DNA from: Clostridiaceae bacterium | GTDB taxonomy: Bacteria > Bacillota > Clostridia > Oscillospirales > Acutalibacteraceae | Direction of reading: 5' to 3' | NCBI GenBank assembly: GCA_016292785.1 | Contig: JAEDFL010000038.1 | Coordinates: 1 to 17,246 of the forward strand | DNA length: 17,246 nucleotides | In this document: positions 4,974 through 13,751 of the stretch, in pieces | Layout: each line of letters starts with the position of its first letter | How positions within the stretch are numbered: the first letter of the stretch is position 1 | Made by a program: the position numbers and the translations under genes | Notes under the pieces: generated by a model | Databases searched by the model: none | Told to the model about the DNA's origin: nothing | The model's input: only the letters and a program-made list of their open reading frames with translations

Positions 4974-7356
4974 ACATTTTGGTGAGTTTGGCGAAATTAG
5001 CCATCAGCTTTTTTGTTCCCGACTTTTCAAACGCTATCTCCAAAAGCGTATCGTTTCCCATGCTTTTTGCCGAAAGTACAACTCCCTGTCCAAACACCTT
5101 GTGAACAACCGTATCGCCGATCTTGTAGGTTTCGTGACTTGCGGCAGGTGCGGCGGCTTTGACATTCTTCTGAGTAAAGCCTCGCTTGATCGGTTTTCCG
5201 CTTGTGAAATCCTCGCCGAAATCACGGAAAGGCTCATCTTCGGCACTGCGGCGGAACGATGAATAAGCGGTAACTCCGGTCTTTTCGGTCAGATCATCGG
5301 GTATTTCTCCGAGGAATCTTGACGGAGCGTTGTGAGTGGTCGAGCCGAACATAAGACGTGTTCTTGTATTGGTAAGGTAAAGCTCCTGCTTTGCCCTCGT
5401 TATTCCGACATAGGCAAGGCGGCGCTCCTCCTCCATATCGTCGTTGCTGTAAATCGACTGTGATCCCGGGAAAACTCCGTCCTCCATACCGATAATGAAA
5501 ACAACGGGGAACTCAAGTCCCTTTGCCGAGTGGAGAGTCATCATAACGACCGTGTCCGAATCGGCATTGTAGTTGTCGATATCCGTCATAAGGGCAATTT
5601 CCTCAAGGAAGCCGTTGAGCGTAGGATCGTCACTCTCCTCCTCGTATCTCATAAGGTTGGCTTTGAGCTCGTTCAGGTTCTCTTTCCTGTCCTGAGCGGT
5701 GTCCTTATCGAGGTCAAGGAACTGATAGTAGCCTGTCATATTGAGCGTTTTTTCAAGAAGCTCGTGCGGCTTCAGCTCCTGAGCCGCCTGTTCAAGCTCC
5801 TTTATCATTGAGCTGAACTGCATAAGCTTTGACGAGGCTCGGCTGAGGGACGGATAAGCGTCGGCATTGGAAATAACATCAAATATGCTGACTCCAAGCC
5901 CTGCGGCGATCTCAGAGGCATTGTTGAGCGTTGTATCGCCTATTCCTCTCTTTGGCTCGTTGATTATGCGGCGCAGACGCACATTGTCCGCAGTATTGTT
6001 GATTAAAGTCAGATAAGCGAGAGCGTCCTTGATCTCCTTACGCTCATAGAAGCGCAGACCGCCGATTATCCTGTACGGAATACCGGCACGGACGAAGGCG
6101 TTTTCAATAGTGCTTGACTGTGCGTTCATGCGGTAAAGCACGGCATGGTCGGACATTTTTCTTCCGCCTGCAACATTTTTCATCACCGTATCGGCAACAA
6201 AGCGAGCTTCCTCCCTTTCGTCATAGGAGGTGTTTACGGTTATCTTGTTTCCCCTGCCGTTCGCAGTCCAGAGATTTTTACCCTTTCTCTGACTGTTGTT
6301 TGAAATGACGGCGTTCGCCGCATCAAGAATTGTCTGAGTTGAGCGGTAATTCTGCTCAAGTCTTATCGTCCTGGCATCGGGATAACGTTCCTCAAAGCTG
6401 AGGATATTCTGTATCGTTGCTCCTCGGAACTTATAGATACTCTGATCGTCGTCACCGACAACACAGATATTCCTGTATTTTTCAGCCAAAAGGCTCGTCA
6501 GCACATACTGGGCATGGTTGGTGTCCTGATACTCGTCAACAAGTATGTACTTGAATTTATTCTGATAATAGCTTCTGACCTCGTCATTGTTCTGCAAAAG
6601 CTCGACCGTCCTGAAGATCATATCGTCAAAATCCATTGCGTCGGCATTTTTAAGAAGCTTCTGATAGCATTTATATGCTTCGCCGATAGTTTTAAGACGT
6701 ATATCTCCGCCTGCCTGAGCAAGATACTGCTCGGGAGTTATAAGCTGATCCTTTGCACGGCTTATCTCCTTTAATATCGTCTTATGCGAGAGCATTTTAT
6801 CGTTGATTTCAAGAAGTCTCTGTGCCTCTTTCATAACACGCTTTGAGTCATCGGTATCATAGATTGTAAAGCGGTTTGTGTAGCCGAGAAGCTCGCCGTG
6901 ACGTCTGAGTATTCTTGCACAGCAGGAATGGAAGGTACTCGCCCAGATATCGTTTGCGGCGTCGCCGAGCTGAGCGGCAAGCCTGTTTTTAAGCTCAGCC
7001 GCCGCCTTGTTGGTAAAGGTTATGGCAAGTATCTCCCACGGTGCCGGAGCATTGACCGACATAAGATCATAGACATCAAAAAGATCCGTAGTCGGATCGT
7101 CAAGGTATCGGCGCATAAGCTGAACATCGCTTTCGCTCGGCTCAAACTCCGAATAATCGGAATTGTAGGCATTTCCGTACTTTATCAGATTGGCTATCCT
7201 GTTTACAAGGACGGTGGTTTTTCCGCTGCCTGCACCTGCAAGAAGCAGCAAGGGGCCATTTACTGCATAGATAGCCTCTTGCTGCCTGTCATTCATTCTT
7301 TCAAAATCTTTTGCAATTATACGGCGGCGAAGTTCTGAAAATTCGTCTTTAAGCAT
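4972..7356 (-). CDS. pcrA: ATP-dependent DNA helicase PcrA/UvrD (superfamily 1A)
   Basis: 3'-5' helicase used in nucleotide excision repair, plasmid replication and clearing of recombination proteins. All main motifs are present: Walker A AGAGSGKT (residues 40-47), AITFTNKAA (Ia), DEYQDTNHAQY (II), VVGDDDQSIYKFRGA (III), LEQNYRST (IV), TLHSAKGLEFPVVF (V) and RRLAYVGITRAK (VI). The C-terminus ends in the family's small domain (YKIGDTVVHKVFGQG onward). At 794 residues it is longer than the Bacillus protein; about 40 extra residues, acidic and starting NAYNSDYSEFEPSESD, lie between motifs I and Ia (about 62-104). ATG with AAGGAAA upstream. The gene is 17 bases downstream of pfkA and probably shares its promoter. 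Confidence 0.96.
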   Translation of the reverse strand: MLKDEFSELRRRIIAKDFERMNDRQQEAIYAVNGPLLLLAGAGSGKTTVLVNRIANLIKYGNAYNSDYSEFEPSESDVQLMRRYLDDPTTDLFDVYDLMSVNAPAPWEILAITFTNKAAAELKNRLAAQLGDAANDIWASTFHSCCARILRRHGELLGYTNRFTIYDTDDSKRVMKEAQRLLEINDKMLSHKTILKEISRAKDQLITPEQYLAQAGGDIRLKTIGEAYKCYQKLLKNADAMDFDDMIFRTVELLQNNDEVRSYYQNKFKYILVDEYQDTNHAQYVLTSLLAEKYRNICVVGDDDQSIYKFRGATIQNILSFEERYPDARTIRLEQNYRSTQTILDAANAVISNNSQRKGKNLWTANGRGNKITVNTSYDEREEARFVADTVMKNVAGGRKMSDHAVLYRMNAQSSTIENAFVRAGIPYRIIGGLRFYERKEIKDALAYLTLINNTADNVRLRRIINEPKRGIGDTTLNNASEIAAGLGVSIFDVISNADAYPSLSRASSKLMQFSSMIKELEQAAQELKPHELLEKTLNMTGYYQFLDLDKDTAQDRKENLNELKANLMRYEEESDDPTLNGFLEEIALMTDIDNYNADSDTVVMMTLHSAKGLEFPVVFIIGMEDGVFPGSQSIYSNDDMEEERRLAYVGITRAKQELYLTNTRTRLMFGSTTHNAPSRFLGEIPDDLTEKTGVTAYSSFRRSAEDEPFRDFGEDFTSGKPIKRGFTQKNVKAAAPAASHETYKIGDTVVHKVFGQGVVLSAKSMGNDTLLEIAFEKSGTKKLMANFAKLTKM

Positions 7357-7373
7357 AATCGGATTTCCTTTTG

Positions 7374-8351
7374 TCAGATTGAAATTATGTTTGCCATCTT
7401 GTAAAGATCCATATCAATGTGCTTTTTCATATTGAGAGCCTCAAAGATATCGTAATCAACGATCTGATCGTTCTGCATTGCAACAACACGGTTGCCGATG
7501 CCGTCCATAAGAAGCTCAACGGCTCTGTAACCCATCTGGCTGGCAACAACACGATCCTTGACTGTCGGGGAGCCTCCGCGCTGAACATGAGCGAGAACCA
7601 TAGCTCTGGACTCAACGCCCGTTTCTTCCTCAATAGCCTTTGCAAGCTCGTCAACCGACATATTTCCGTCAGCAGTCACGCCCTCGGCAACGATGACAAG
7701 GAAATGCTTCTTACCCGTTTTCTGAGTACGGCGGATTCTGTCAAAAACATCTCTCTTGAGATCAAACTCAACCTCGGGAATGAGAATAGCAGTTGCGCCG
7801 ACGGCAATACCTGCATTAAGAGCAAGGTAGCCTGCACGTCTGCCCATAACCTCGATAACCGAACAGCGGTCATGCGAAGCAGATGTATCACGGATTCTGT
7901 CAACCATTTCCATTATGGTGTTAAGGCAGGTGTCATAACCGATTGTATAGTCACAGCAGGCGATATCGTTGTCGATAGTTCCCGGAATACCTACGCAGGG
8001 AATACCTCTCTCGGAAAGGTCTCTTGCTCCTCTGAACGAGCCGTCACCGCCGATAACTACGATACCCTCGATACCGTAAGCATGGCAGATTTCAATAGCC
8101 TTCTGCATACCTTCCTCGGTTGCAAATTCCTTGCTTCTTGCGGAATGAAGGAAGGTGCCGCCTCTGTGGATAATATCGCATACGGTGCGGATCTCCATCG
8201 GGATAAGAGCACCCTCCATAAGTCCCTTGTAGCCACGGTCAATTCCGTAGACCTTGATGTGATTTTCACATGCTGTACGAACAACTGCACGGACTGCCGC
8301 ATTCATTCCCGGCGCGTCTCCGCCGCTTGTTAAAACTCCGATTGTCTTCAT
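7374..8351 (-). CDS. pfkA: ATP-dependent 6-phosphofructokinase
   Basis: Converts fructose 6-phosphate and ATP to fructose 1,6-bisphosphate, the committed step of glycolysis, in the cytoplasm as a tetramer. The start (MKTIGVLTSGGDAPGMNAAV) contains the ATP phosphate loop. GGDGS at 101-105 and PGTIDND at 123-129 (catalytic D127) are the ATP-type forms; pyrophosphate-dependent enzymes normally carry GGDD and PKTIDND. MGRRAGYLAL and HVQRGGSPTVKDRV are further substrate or effector-site segments. Length 325 is close to the usual 320. ATG with AGGAGGAA at 8358-8365. A strong promoter at 8392-8420 separates it from dnaE; pcrA follows 17 bases later. Confidence 0.98.
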   Translation of the reverse strand: MKTIGVLTSGGDAPGMNAAVRAVVRTACENHIKVYGIDRGYKGLMEGALIPMEIRTVCDIIHRGGTFLHSARSKEFATEEGMQKAIEICHAYGIEGIVVIGGDGSFRGARDLSERGIPCVGIPGTIDNDIACCDYTIGYDTCLNTIMEMVDRIRDTSASHDRCSVIEVMGRRAGYLALNAGIAVGATAILIPEVEFDLKRDVFDRIRRTQKTGKKHFLVIVAEGVTADGNMSVDELAKAIEEETGVESRAMVLAHVQRGGSPTVKDRVVASQMGYRAVELLMDGIGNRVVAMQNDQIVDYDIFEALNMKKHIDMDLYKMANIISI

Positions 8352-8391
8352 TATAACTTCCTCCTAAGGATTCTCTAAAAAATTCTATAAA

Positions 8392-8420
8392 ATCATACAC
8401 CTAATTAAAAAAAATGTCAA
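8392..8420 (-). promoter_or_regulatory. Sigma-A promoter of pfkA-pcrA
   Basis: Minus strand: perfect TTGACA (8420-8415), a 17-base spacer, TATGAT (8397-8392). It lies in the AT-rich 86-base gap after dnaE and would start transcription about 35-40 bases before the pfkA ATG. I see no terminator hairpin between dnaE and this promoter, so read-through from the upstream unit remains possible. Confidence 0.88.
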
Positions 8421-8437
8421 ATAAAACAGAAAAATAA

Positions 8438-11400
8438 TTACTGAAAAACTACATTTTCTTCGCCCAATACTCTTTTAAGCTCATTTATAAGCGGTTCGTT
8501 GACATCAACGCTCCTGTCGGACGGCTGATGAACGTATTTTCCCGTGTCTGCAAAGTAGTAATAGAGGGGCGTTCTTCCGTCAAATATGGCAAGCAGTTTC
8601 TCTGCCTGAGCCTGTTCGGGAGTGGCCTCGGTCGGAAATTTCAGGAACAGTCCGCTGCGCTTTTTCTTCGTCGGCGCAGAGGTCTCCTTCGCCGCAGAGC
8701 CTTTGCGTAGATAATAATCCTTTGCCGTTTCAAGAGTGTAAATATGCTCACAGATAAGCTTCGACGGTTCCTCGTCACGAAGATCAAGCCGACCGTAGAA
8801 TACAAGGACTCTGCCCTCTTCAAGCAGCGTTGAATTTTCCATCAGTATTTTCGGGAACACAATAACCTCGATCGAGCCCGATGTGTCCTCAACATTCAAG
8901 AAAGCCATCGTCGTGTCGCTTTTTGTGATTTTTTTCTTTACATCGGTTATTATGCCCATTATCTTCGTTCTTTCGCCGTCCTTGTGATAAGAACGCTCGT
9001 TTTCCTCGCTGTTTACAAGCTCGGCAATTCTCACACACGACATTTCTGCGGCAAGCTCGCTGTAATCCGCCATCGGATGACCGGAAAGATAAAGTCCCGT
9101 TGTCGATTTTTCCATCGCCAGCAGTTCGCTTCGTGGAAATTCCTCAAAAAATCTCAGAGCCGTTTCGGAATGTGACTCTCCGCCGACCGAATCAAACAGA
9201 CCGATCTGACCTTCAACATTCCTGCGTTTTTTTGAATCAAGCTCGTCAATTATCTCGTTCATACCCATCAGCATCTGACGGCGGTTTGCACCGAGGCCGT
9301 CAAGCGCACCGCTTTTGATAAGGCTTTCAACGGCTCTCTTGTTAAAATCCGAGCCGTGCATACGGGAGCAGAAATTATAAAAAGAAGTGAATTTTCCTGC
9401 CCGTCTTTCTGCGATAATATTTTTAATAAAGCTTTTGCCGAGATTTTTGATCGCAAGCAGACCGAATCTGATATTTGAATCGCAGACGGTAAAGCTGTCG
9501 TTGCTTTCATTTACGTTCGGCGGAAGAATTTTTATTCCTATCCTGTTACATTCATCAGTATATTCCGAAACCTTGTCCGTATTGTCAAGCACGCTCGAAA
9601 GCAGAGCCGCCATAAACTCGCAGGGATAATGACACTTGAGATATGCCGTCTGATATGCGACATAGGCATATGCCGCCGCATGGGATTTGTTGAAAGCATA
9701 CGAGGCAAAGGAGGACATATCGTCAAATATCTCATTGGCAACCTCTGCCGGTATTCCCCTTTTGACGCAGCCGTCGCACTCAACGCTTCCGTCCTCACGC
9801 ACCATACCGTAGATAAAGTTTTTGCGTTCCTTTTCCATTACGTCGTGCTTCTTCTTGGACATTGCACGGCGGACTATATCAGCCCGTCCGTAGGAATACC
9901 CCGCAAGCGAGCGGAATATCTGCATGACCTGCTCCTGATATACCATACAGCCGTAGGTAACTTCAAGGATATCTCTGAGCTTTTCCGTTTTGTATACCGT
10001 CTTTTCCGGGTGATGCCTGTTTTCGATATAAGTGTTGATCGAATCCATCGGGCCCGGACGGTAGAGTGAAATAACGGCGATAAGATCCTCGATATCAACA
10101 GGCTTGAGTCCGACAAGGACATTCTTCATTCCTGCCGATTCAAACTGGAACACGCCCTCCGTCTGACCGGACGCCATCATTTCGTAGGTCGCTTTATCGG
10201 CAATATCGACTTTATTGATATCAAAGCCGCTGTCCTTAGTCCTTATCATCTTGACCGCATCGTTGATAACGGTAAGCGTCCTGAGACCGAGGAAATCCAT
10301 TTTGAGCAGTCCCAGCTCCTCAAGCGTTGTCATCGTGTACTGAGTAACTGGCGAATTATCGTTGAGGGCAAGCGGAACATAGCTTGCAACGGGATCTCTT
10401 GTTATAACAACTCCTGCGGCATGGGTTGAGGTATGTCTCGGCATACCCTCCACCTTCATCGAGGTGTCGATCAAATCCTTGATCTCTCCGCCGCTTTCGT
10501 ACAGGGCACGAAATTCCGGCGACTTTTTCAAAGCCTTTTCAATAGTGATGTTCAGCTCTTTCGGCACCTGCTTGGCAACGTTATCAACAACGTTGTAAGG
10601 TATTCCCATAGCTCTGCCGACGTCACGTAACGCCGCCCTTGCAGCAAGCGTTCCGAATGTGACAATCTGTGCAACATGATCGGCACCGTATTTATCAATG
10701 ACGTATTCGATTACCTCGCCCCTGCGCTCATAACAGAAATCCACGTCAAAATCGGGCATACTGACACGCTCGGGATTGAGAAATCTTTCAAAAAGAAGAT
10801 TATATTTCATCGGGTCAATTCCCGTTATTCCGATACAGTAGGCGGCAATACTTCCTGCGCCCGAGCCTCTGCCCGGTCCTACGGGAATACCCTTGGATTT
10901 TGCGTATCTGATAAAATCATGGACTATCAGGAAATAATCGACATAACCCATTTTGTTGATGACGTCAAGCTCATAATTCAGCCTGTCAAAATACTCCTTG
11001 GGCGGATCGTCGCCGTAGTTGCGGTACATTCCGGCAACGCACTGCTCCTTAAACCATTCAAAATGATCTCTGCCGTCGGGAACTTCAAAATGCGGAAGCT
11101 TCGTGTTGCCGAACTCAAAGTCGTAATCGCACTGTTCGGCAATTACACCTGTATTTTCAACAGCCTGAGGTACATGAGAAAAAAGCTTCCTCATCTCCTC
11201 CTCGCTCTTGAGATAGAACTCGTCGCTCTGAAACTCAAGACCGTTGCCCTGACCTATCGTAGTGTTTGTTGCAATACAGATAAGCACCTGCTGAATTTTG
11301 CTGTCCTCACGGCGGACATAATGGGTGTCGTTTGTTGCGACAAGAGGTATACCCGTTTCCTCGGAAAGCCTTATCAGCAACGGCTCAATCTGCTTCTGCT

Positions 11401-11944
11401 CACGGATACCGTGGTTTTGCAGTTCAAGATAAAAATTCCCCTGACCGAAAACCCTGTTATACCACAGAGCCTTTTCCTTTGCTCGTTCGTAATCGTCAGC
11501 CATCAAAGCCTTCGGTATCTCGCCGGCAAGACAGGCGGAGAGGGCGATCAAGCCCTCATGATGCTTTTCAAGCAATTCACGGTCTATCCTCGGCTTTGTG
11601 TAAAAGCCCTCAGTCCATGATTTTGAAACCATGGCAATCAGGTTCTGATAACCCACAGCATTTTTGCAAAGCAGGACAAGGTGATACCTCTCGCTGTCAA
11701 GCGCATGAACCTTATCCTTCCTGCCTCTTGACGCCAGATAACATTCACAGCCGATTATCGGCTTGATACCCTTTGCTTTTGCTTTTTTATAAAAATCCAC
11801 AGCGCCGTACATAACGCCGTGGTCTGTTATCGCTATTGAGTGCATACCAAGCTCAACCGCTCTGTCGAGCAGATCGTCAAGACGGCATGCTCCGTCAAGC
11901 AGACTGTATTCCGTATGCAGATGAAGATGAGTAAAGTCTGACAC
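8438..11944 (-). CDS. dnaE: DNA polymerase III alpha subunit (DnaE)
   Basis: Replicative C-family DNA polymerase, 1168 residues. The PHP domain opens the protein (HLHLHTEYSLLDG at 6-18, ITDHG at 39-43, GCECYL at 65-70, SAC at 136-138, NDTHYV at 205-210). The palm has GPGRGSGAGS (357-365) and PDFDVDF with catalytic D400 and D402, followed by LLKMDFLGLRTL carrying the third aspartate. A helix-hairpin-helix region and an OB-fold (IMGIITDVKKK, GSIEVIVFPKIL) come near the end, as in full-length DnaE1-type enzymes. All nine PHP metal ligands appear to be kept. Start is GTG with AGGGGG 7 bases upstream, directly after whiA (24-base gap). It is the last gene of the hprK unit. Firmicutes often also have PolC, which is not in this window. 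Confidence 0.97.
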   Translation of the reverse strand: MSDFTHLHLHTEYSLLDGACRLDDLLDRAVELGMHSIAITDHGVMYGAVDFYKKAKAKGIKPIIGCECYLASRGRKDKVHALDSERYHLVLLCKNAVGYQNLIAMVSKSWTEGFYTKPRIDRELLEKHHEGLIALSACLAGEIPKALMADDYERAKEKALWYNRVFGQGNFYLELQNHGIREQKQIEPLLIRLSEETGIPLVATNDTHYVRREDSKIQQVLICIATNTTIGQGNGLEFQSDEFYLKSEEEMRKLFSHVPQAVENTGVIAEQCDYDFEFGNTKLPHFEVPDGRDHFEWFKEQCVAGMYRNYGDDPPKEYFDRLNYELDVINKMGYVDYFLIVHDFIRYAKSKGIPVGPGRGSGAGSIAAYCIGITGIDPMKYNLLFERFLNPERVSMPDFDVDFCYERRGEVIEYVIDKYGADHVAQIVTFGTLAARAALRDVGRAMGIPYNVVDNVAKQVPKELNITIEKALKKSPEFRALYESGGEIKDLIDTSMKVEGMPRHTSTHAAGVVITRDPVASYVPLALNDNSPVTQYTMTTLEELGLLKMDFLGLRTLTVINDAVKMIRTKDSGFDINKVDIADKATYEMMASGQTEGVFQFESAGMKNVLVGLKPVDIEDLIAVISLYRPGPMDSINTYIENRHHPEKTVYKTEKLRDILEVTYGCMVYQEQVMQIFRSLAGYSYGRADIVRRAMSKKKHDVMEKERKNFIYGMVREDGSVECDGCVKRGIPAEVANEIFDDMSSFASYAFNKSHAAAYAYVAYQTAYLKCHYPCEFMAALLSSVLDNTDKVSEYTDECNRIGIKILPPNVNESNDSFTVCDSNIRFGLLAIKNLGKSFIKNIIAERRAGKFTSFYNFCSRMHGSDFNKRAVESLIKSGALDGLGANRRQMLMGMNEIIDELDSKKRRNVEGQIGLFDSVGGESHSETALRFFEEFPRSELLAMEKSTTGLYLSGHPMADYSELAAEMSCVRIAELVNSEENERSYHKDGERTKIMGIITDVKKKITKSDTTMAFLNVEDTSGSIEVIVFPKILMENSTLLEEGRVLVFYGRLDLRDEEPSKLICEHIYTLETAKDYYLRKGSAAKETSAPTKKKRSGLFLKFPTEATPEQAQAEKLLAIFDGRTPLYYYFADTGKYVHQPSDRSVDVNEPLINELKRVLGEENVVFQ

Positions 11945-11968
11945 GCCGCCGCCCCCTTTTCGGTATGA

Positions 11969-12862
11969 TTATCTGTATTTATCTGCGATCTCCATAATTT
12001 TCATCAGCCTGTGATTGACTCCTGAACGGGAGATCGGCACGCTCAGATTCTCTCCGAGCTGTTTAAGTGACATATCGGGGTTTTCCTTTCTCAGTATTGC
12101 GACCTCTTTAAGCTCGTCGGAGAGAGAATCAAGCCCCTGTTTTTTTTCTATAATTTCTATCGCTTCGACCTGCGCAAGTCCTGCCTCGATCGAACGGCTC
12201 ATATTGGCAGATTCAAAATTCATCTGCCTGTTTATCTTGTTCCTGACATCTTTCTGAATTTTAATTCCCATAAGCTCAAGGCTTGAGTTTACCGCACCCA
12301 TCATCGTGAGCAAATCTTCAATGCTTTCGCTGTCCTTTAGGTAAACGACGTGGGCATATTTCCTGATAATATGCTTTGCTTTCAAGCCGTAATCGGTCAG
12401 AATTTTCATAAGGTCAAGACTTAAATTGCGGTACGGAACAACAAATTCCATATGGTATCCCTTGTTCGGATCGGCTATTGAGCCACAGGAAAGAAAAGCT
12501 CCTCTGAGAAACGCACCGTAGCAATCGTCGTCCTCCAAAACTCCCCTGTTAATCCTCAGCGAAACGGAGTCAACGGAATGATCGAAATATTCAATCAACC
12601 TTTTCCGATCCTCGGCGGTCGGAACTCTCAGCTTATATTTACCGCTTTTCAGCCTGTTGACGGTGACTTCAACCCCTGCCGTTTCCCTGACTGTTCTTTC
12701 AAAGGCGTCCATAACCTCGGCATAATCCGTTGCACAGCTGACCGATCTCGACGTAAAGCTCTTGCCGTAGAGCAAAAAACCGTATGCAAAAGAACGCTTG
12801 CAATATTCCGACGAAAATTCAAGCTTCGACAATTCACTTTTCACTTCTGCGGTGAAGGACAT
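11969..12862 (-). CDS. whiA: DNA-binding protein WhiA
   Basis: WhiA joins a degenerate LAGLIDADG homing-endonuclease-like domain to a C-terminal helix-turn-helix. It controls sporulation genes in Streptomyces and affects division and chromosome segregation in Bacillus. The 297-residue product has the typical start MSFTAEVKSELSK, a middle region with DDDCYGAFLRGAFLSCGSI (LAGLIDADG-like core) and a C-terminal helix-turn-helix: LRKENPDMSLKQLGENL, then PISRSGVNHRLMKI. Length is slightly under the 310-330 often seen but no domain is missing. ATG with AGGAGC about 9 bases upstream, 15 bases after rapZ. glmR (yvcK), which commonly sits between rapZ and whiA, is not present here. Confidence 0.97.
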   Translation of the reverse strand: MSFTAEVKSELSKLEFSSEYCKRSFAYGFLLYGKSFTSRSVSCATDYAEVMDAFERTVRETAGVEVTVNRLKSGKYKLRVPTAEDRKRLIEYFDHSVDSVSLRINRGVLEDDDCYGAFLRGAFLSCGSIADPNKGYHMEFVVPYRNLSLDLMKILTDYGLKAKHIIRKYAHVVYLKDSESIEDLLTMMGAVNSSLELMGIKIQKDVRNKINRQMNFESANMSRSIEAGLAQVEAIEIIEKKQGLDSLSDELKEVAILRKENPDMSLKQLGENLSVPISRSGVNHRLMKIMEIADKYR

Positions 12863-12877
12863 AGGTTTACGCTCCTG

Positions 12878-13735
12878 TTATTTTTCAATATCTCTGTGCT
12901 TGACGCTGACATTATAGCCGAGCGACAAAAGGTTTTCACGGATTTTTTCCGCAAAGCAAACAGAACGGTGTCTGCCGCCCGTACAGCCGATTGCAATAAC
13001 AAGCTGACTCTTGCCCTCCTCTATGTAAAGAGGAACCATATAGTCGATAAGATCGTTCAGCTTGCTGAGAACATTGACAGAGTGTTCGGAATTCATAACG
13101 TAATCGCTGACGTCCTTTTCAAGTCCCGTTCTGTATTTCATCGACGGAACATAGAACGGATTCGGCAGACAGCGGACGTCGAAAACAAGGTCTGCGTCGC
13201 TGGGTATACCGTACTTGAAACCGAACGACATACAGCGAATACTCAGCGCACTGTCGGGATCGTCGAGAAAAAGCTCGTTCACCCTCTGCTTGCACTCCGA
13301 AACGCTCGACTTAGAGGTATCAATGATATAGTCTGATTTTATTTTGTAATTGAGAAGCTTTTCCCTCTCCATAGCGATTGCGGCTTCAAGAGAACCGTCG
13401 CACTTGTCAAGGAGCGGATGCTTTCTCCTTGTTTCCTTATATCTTCTTACAAGCACGTCATCGGACGCATCTACAAACAGAAGCTTATAGCTGTAATCCA
13501 TATCATCAAGGTTTTTCAGAACATTGGAAAACTCGTTGAACATCTTCTCACCGACACGGATATCCGTAACCGTGGCAATTTTCTGACTGTTATCCGTCTT
13601 GTTGACGAACTGAGCGATAGTCGGAATAATTGCAGGCGGAAGATTATCGGCGCAGAAATAACCGAGATCCTCAAGTGCGTCAACGACGGCAGATTTTCCT
13701 GCTCCGGACATTCCGGTAACAATCAACAAATCCAT
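12878..13735 (-). CDS. rapZ: RapZ/YvcJ-family nucleotide-binding protein
   Basis: P-loop protein of the RapZ family. In E. coli RapZ is the adaptor that directs decay of the GlmZ small RNA and so adjusts glucosamine-6-phosphate synthase; in Firmicutes (YvcJ) the role is less clear. The N-terminal kinase-like domain has Walker A GMSGAGKS (8-15) followed by ADNLPP; the C-terminal domain ends IGCTGGRHRSV and VSVKHRDIEK, both diagnostic. I place the start at the ATG at 13735 (285 residues), with AAGGG 8 bases upstream (13744-13748); the longer reading begins with TTG inside the end of murB and lacks a good binding site. It sits 16 bases after murB and 15 before whiA. Confidence 0.95.
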   Translation of the reverse strand: MDLLIVTGMSGAGKSAVVDALEDLGYFCADNLPPAIIPTIAQFVNKTDNSQKIATVTDIRVGEKMFNEFSNVLKNLDDMDYSYKLLFVDASDDVLVRRYKETRRKHPLLDKCDGSLEAAIAMEREKLLNYKIKSDYIIDTSKSSVSECKQRVNELFLDDPDSALSIRCMSFGFKYGIPSDADLVFDVRCLPNPFYVPSMKYRTGLEKDVSDYVMNSEHSVNVLSKLNDLIDYMVPLYIEEGKSQLVIAIGCTGGRHRSVCFAEKIRENLLSLGYNVSVKHRDIEK

Positions 13736-13751
13736 AGTAATTTCCCTTCTT

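Noticed and set aside
7419..8333. Long open frame of about 300 codons on the plus strand opposite pfkA
   Set aside because: It is an antisense shadow of an unmistakable pfkA; the translated sequence has no recognisable family features and no ribosome binding site was evident.
8371..8395. Weak inverted repeat in the pfkA leader (GATT and AATC arms)
   Set aside because: Only four base pairs with a long loop; not distinguishable from chance in AT-rich DNA.
10676..11620. Plus-strand open frame of about 314 codons opposite dnaE
   Set aside because: It lies fully within the conserved coding region of dnaE, and its translation looks like composition-driven noise.
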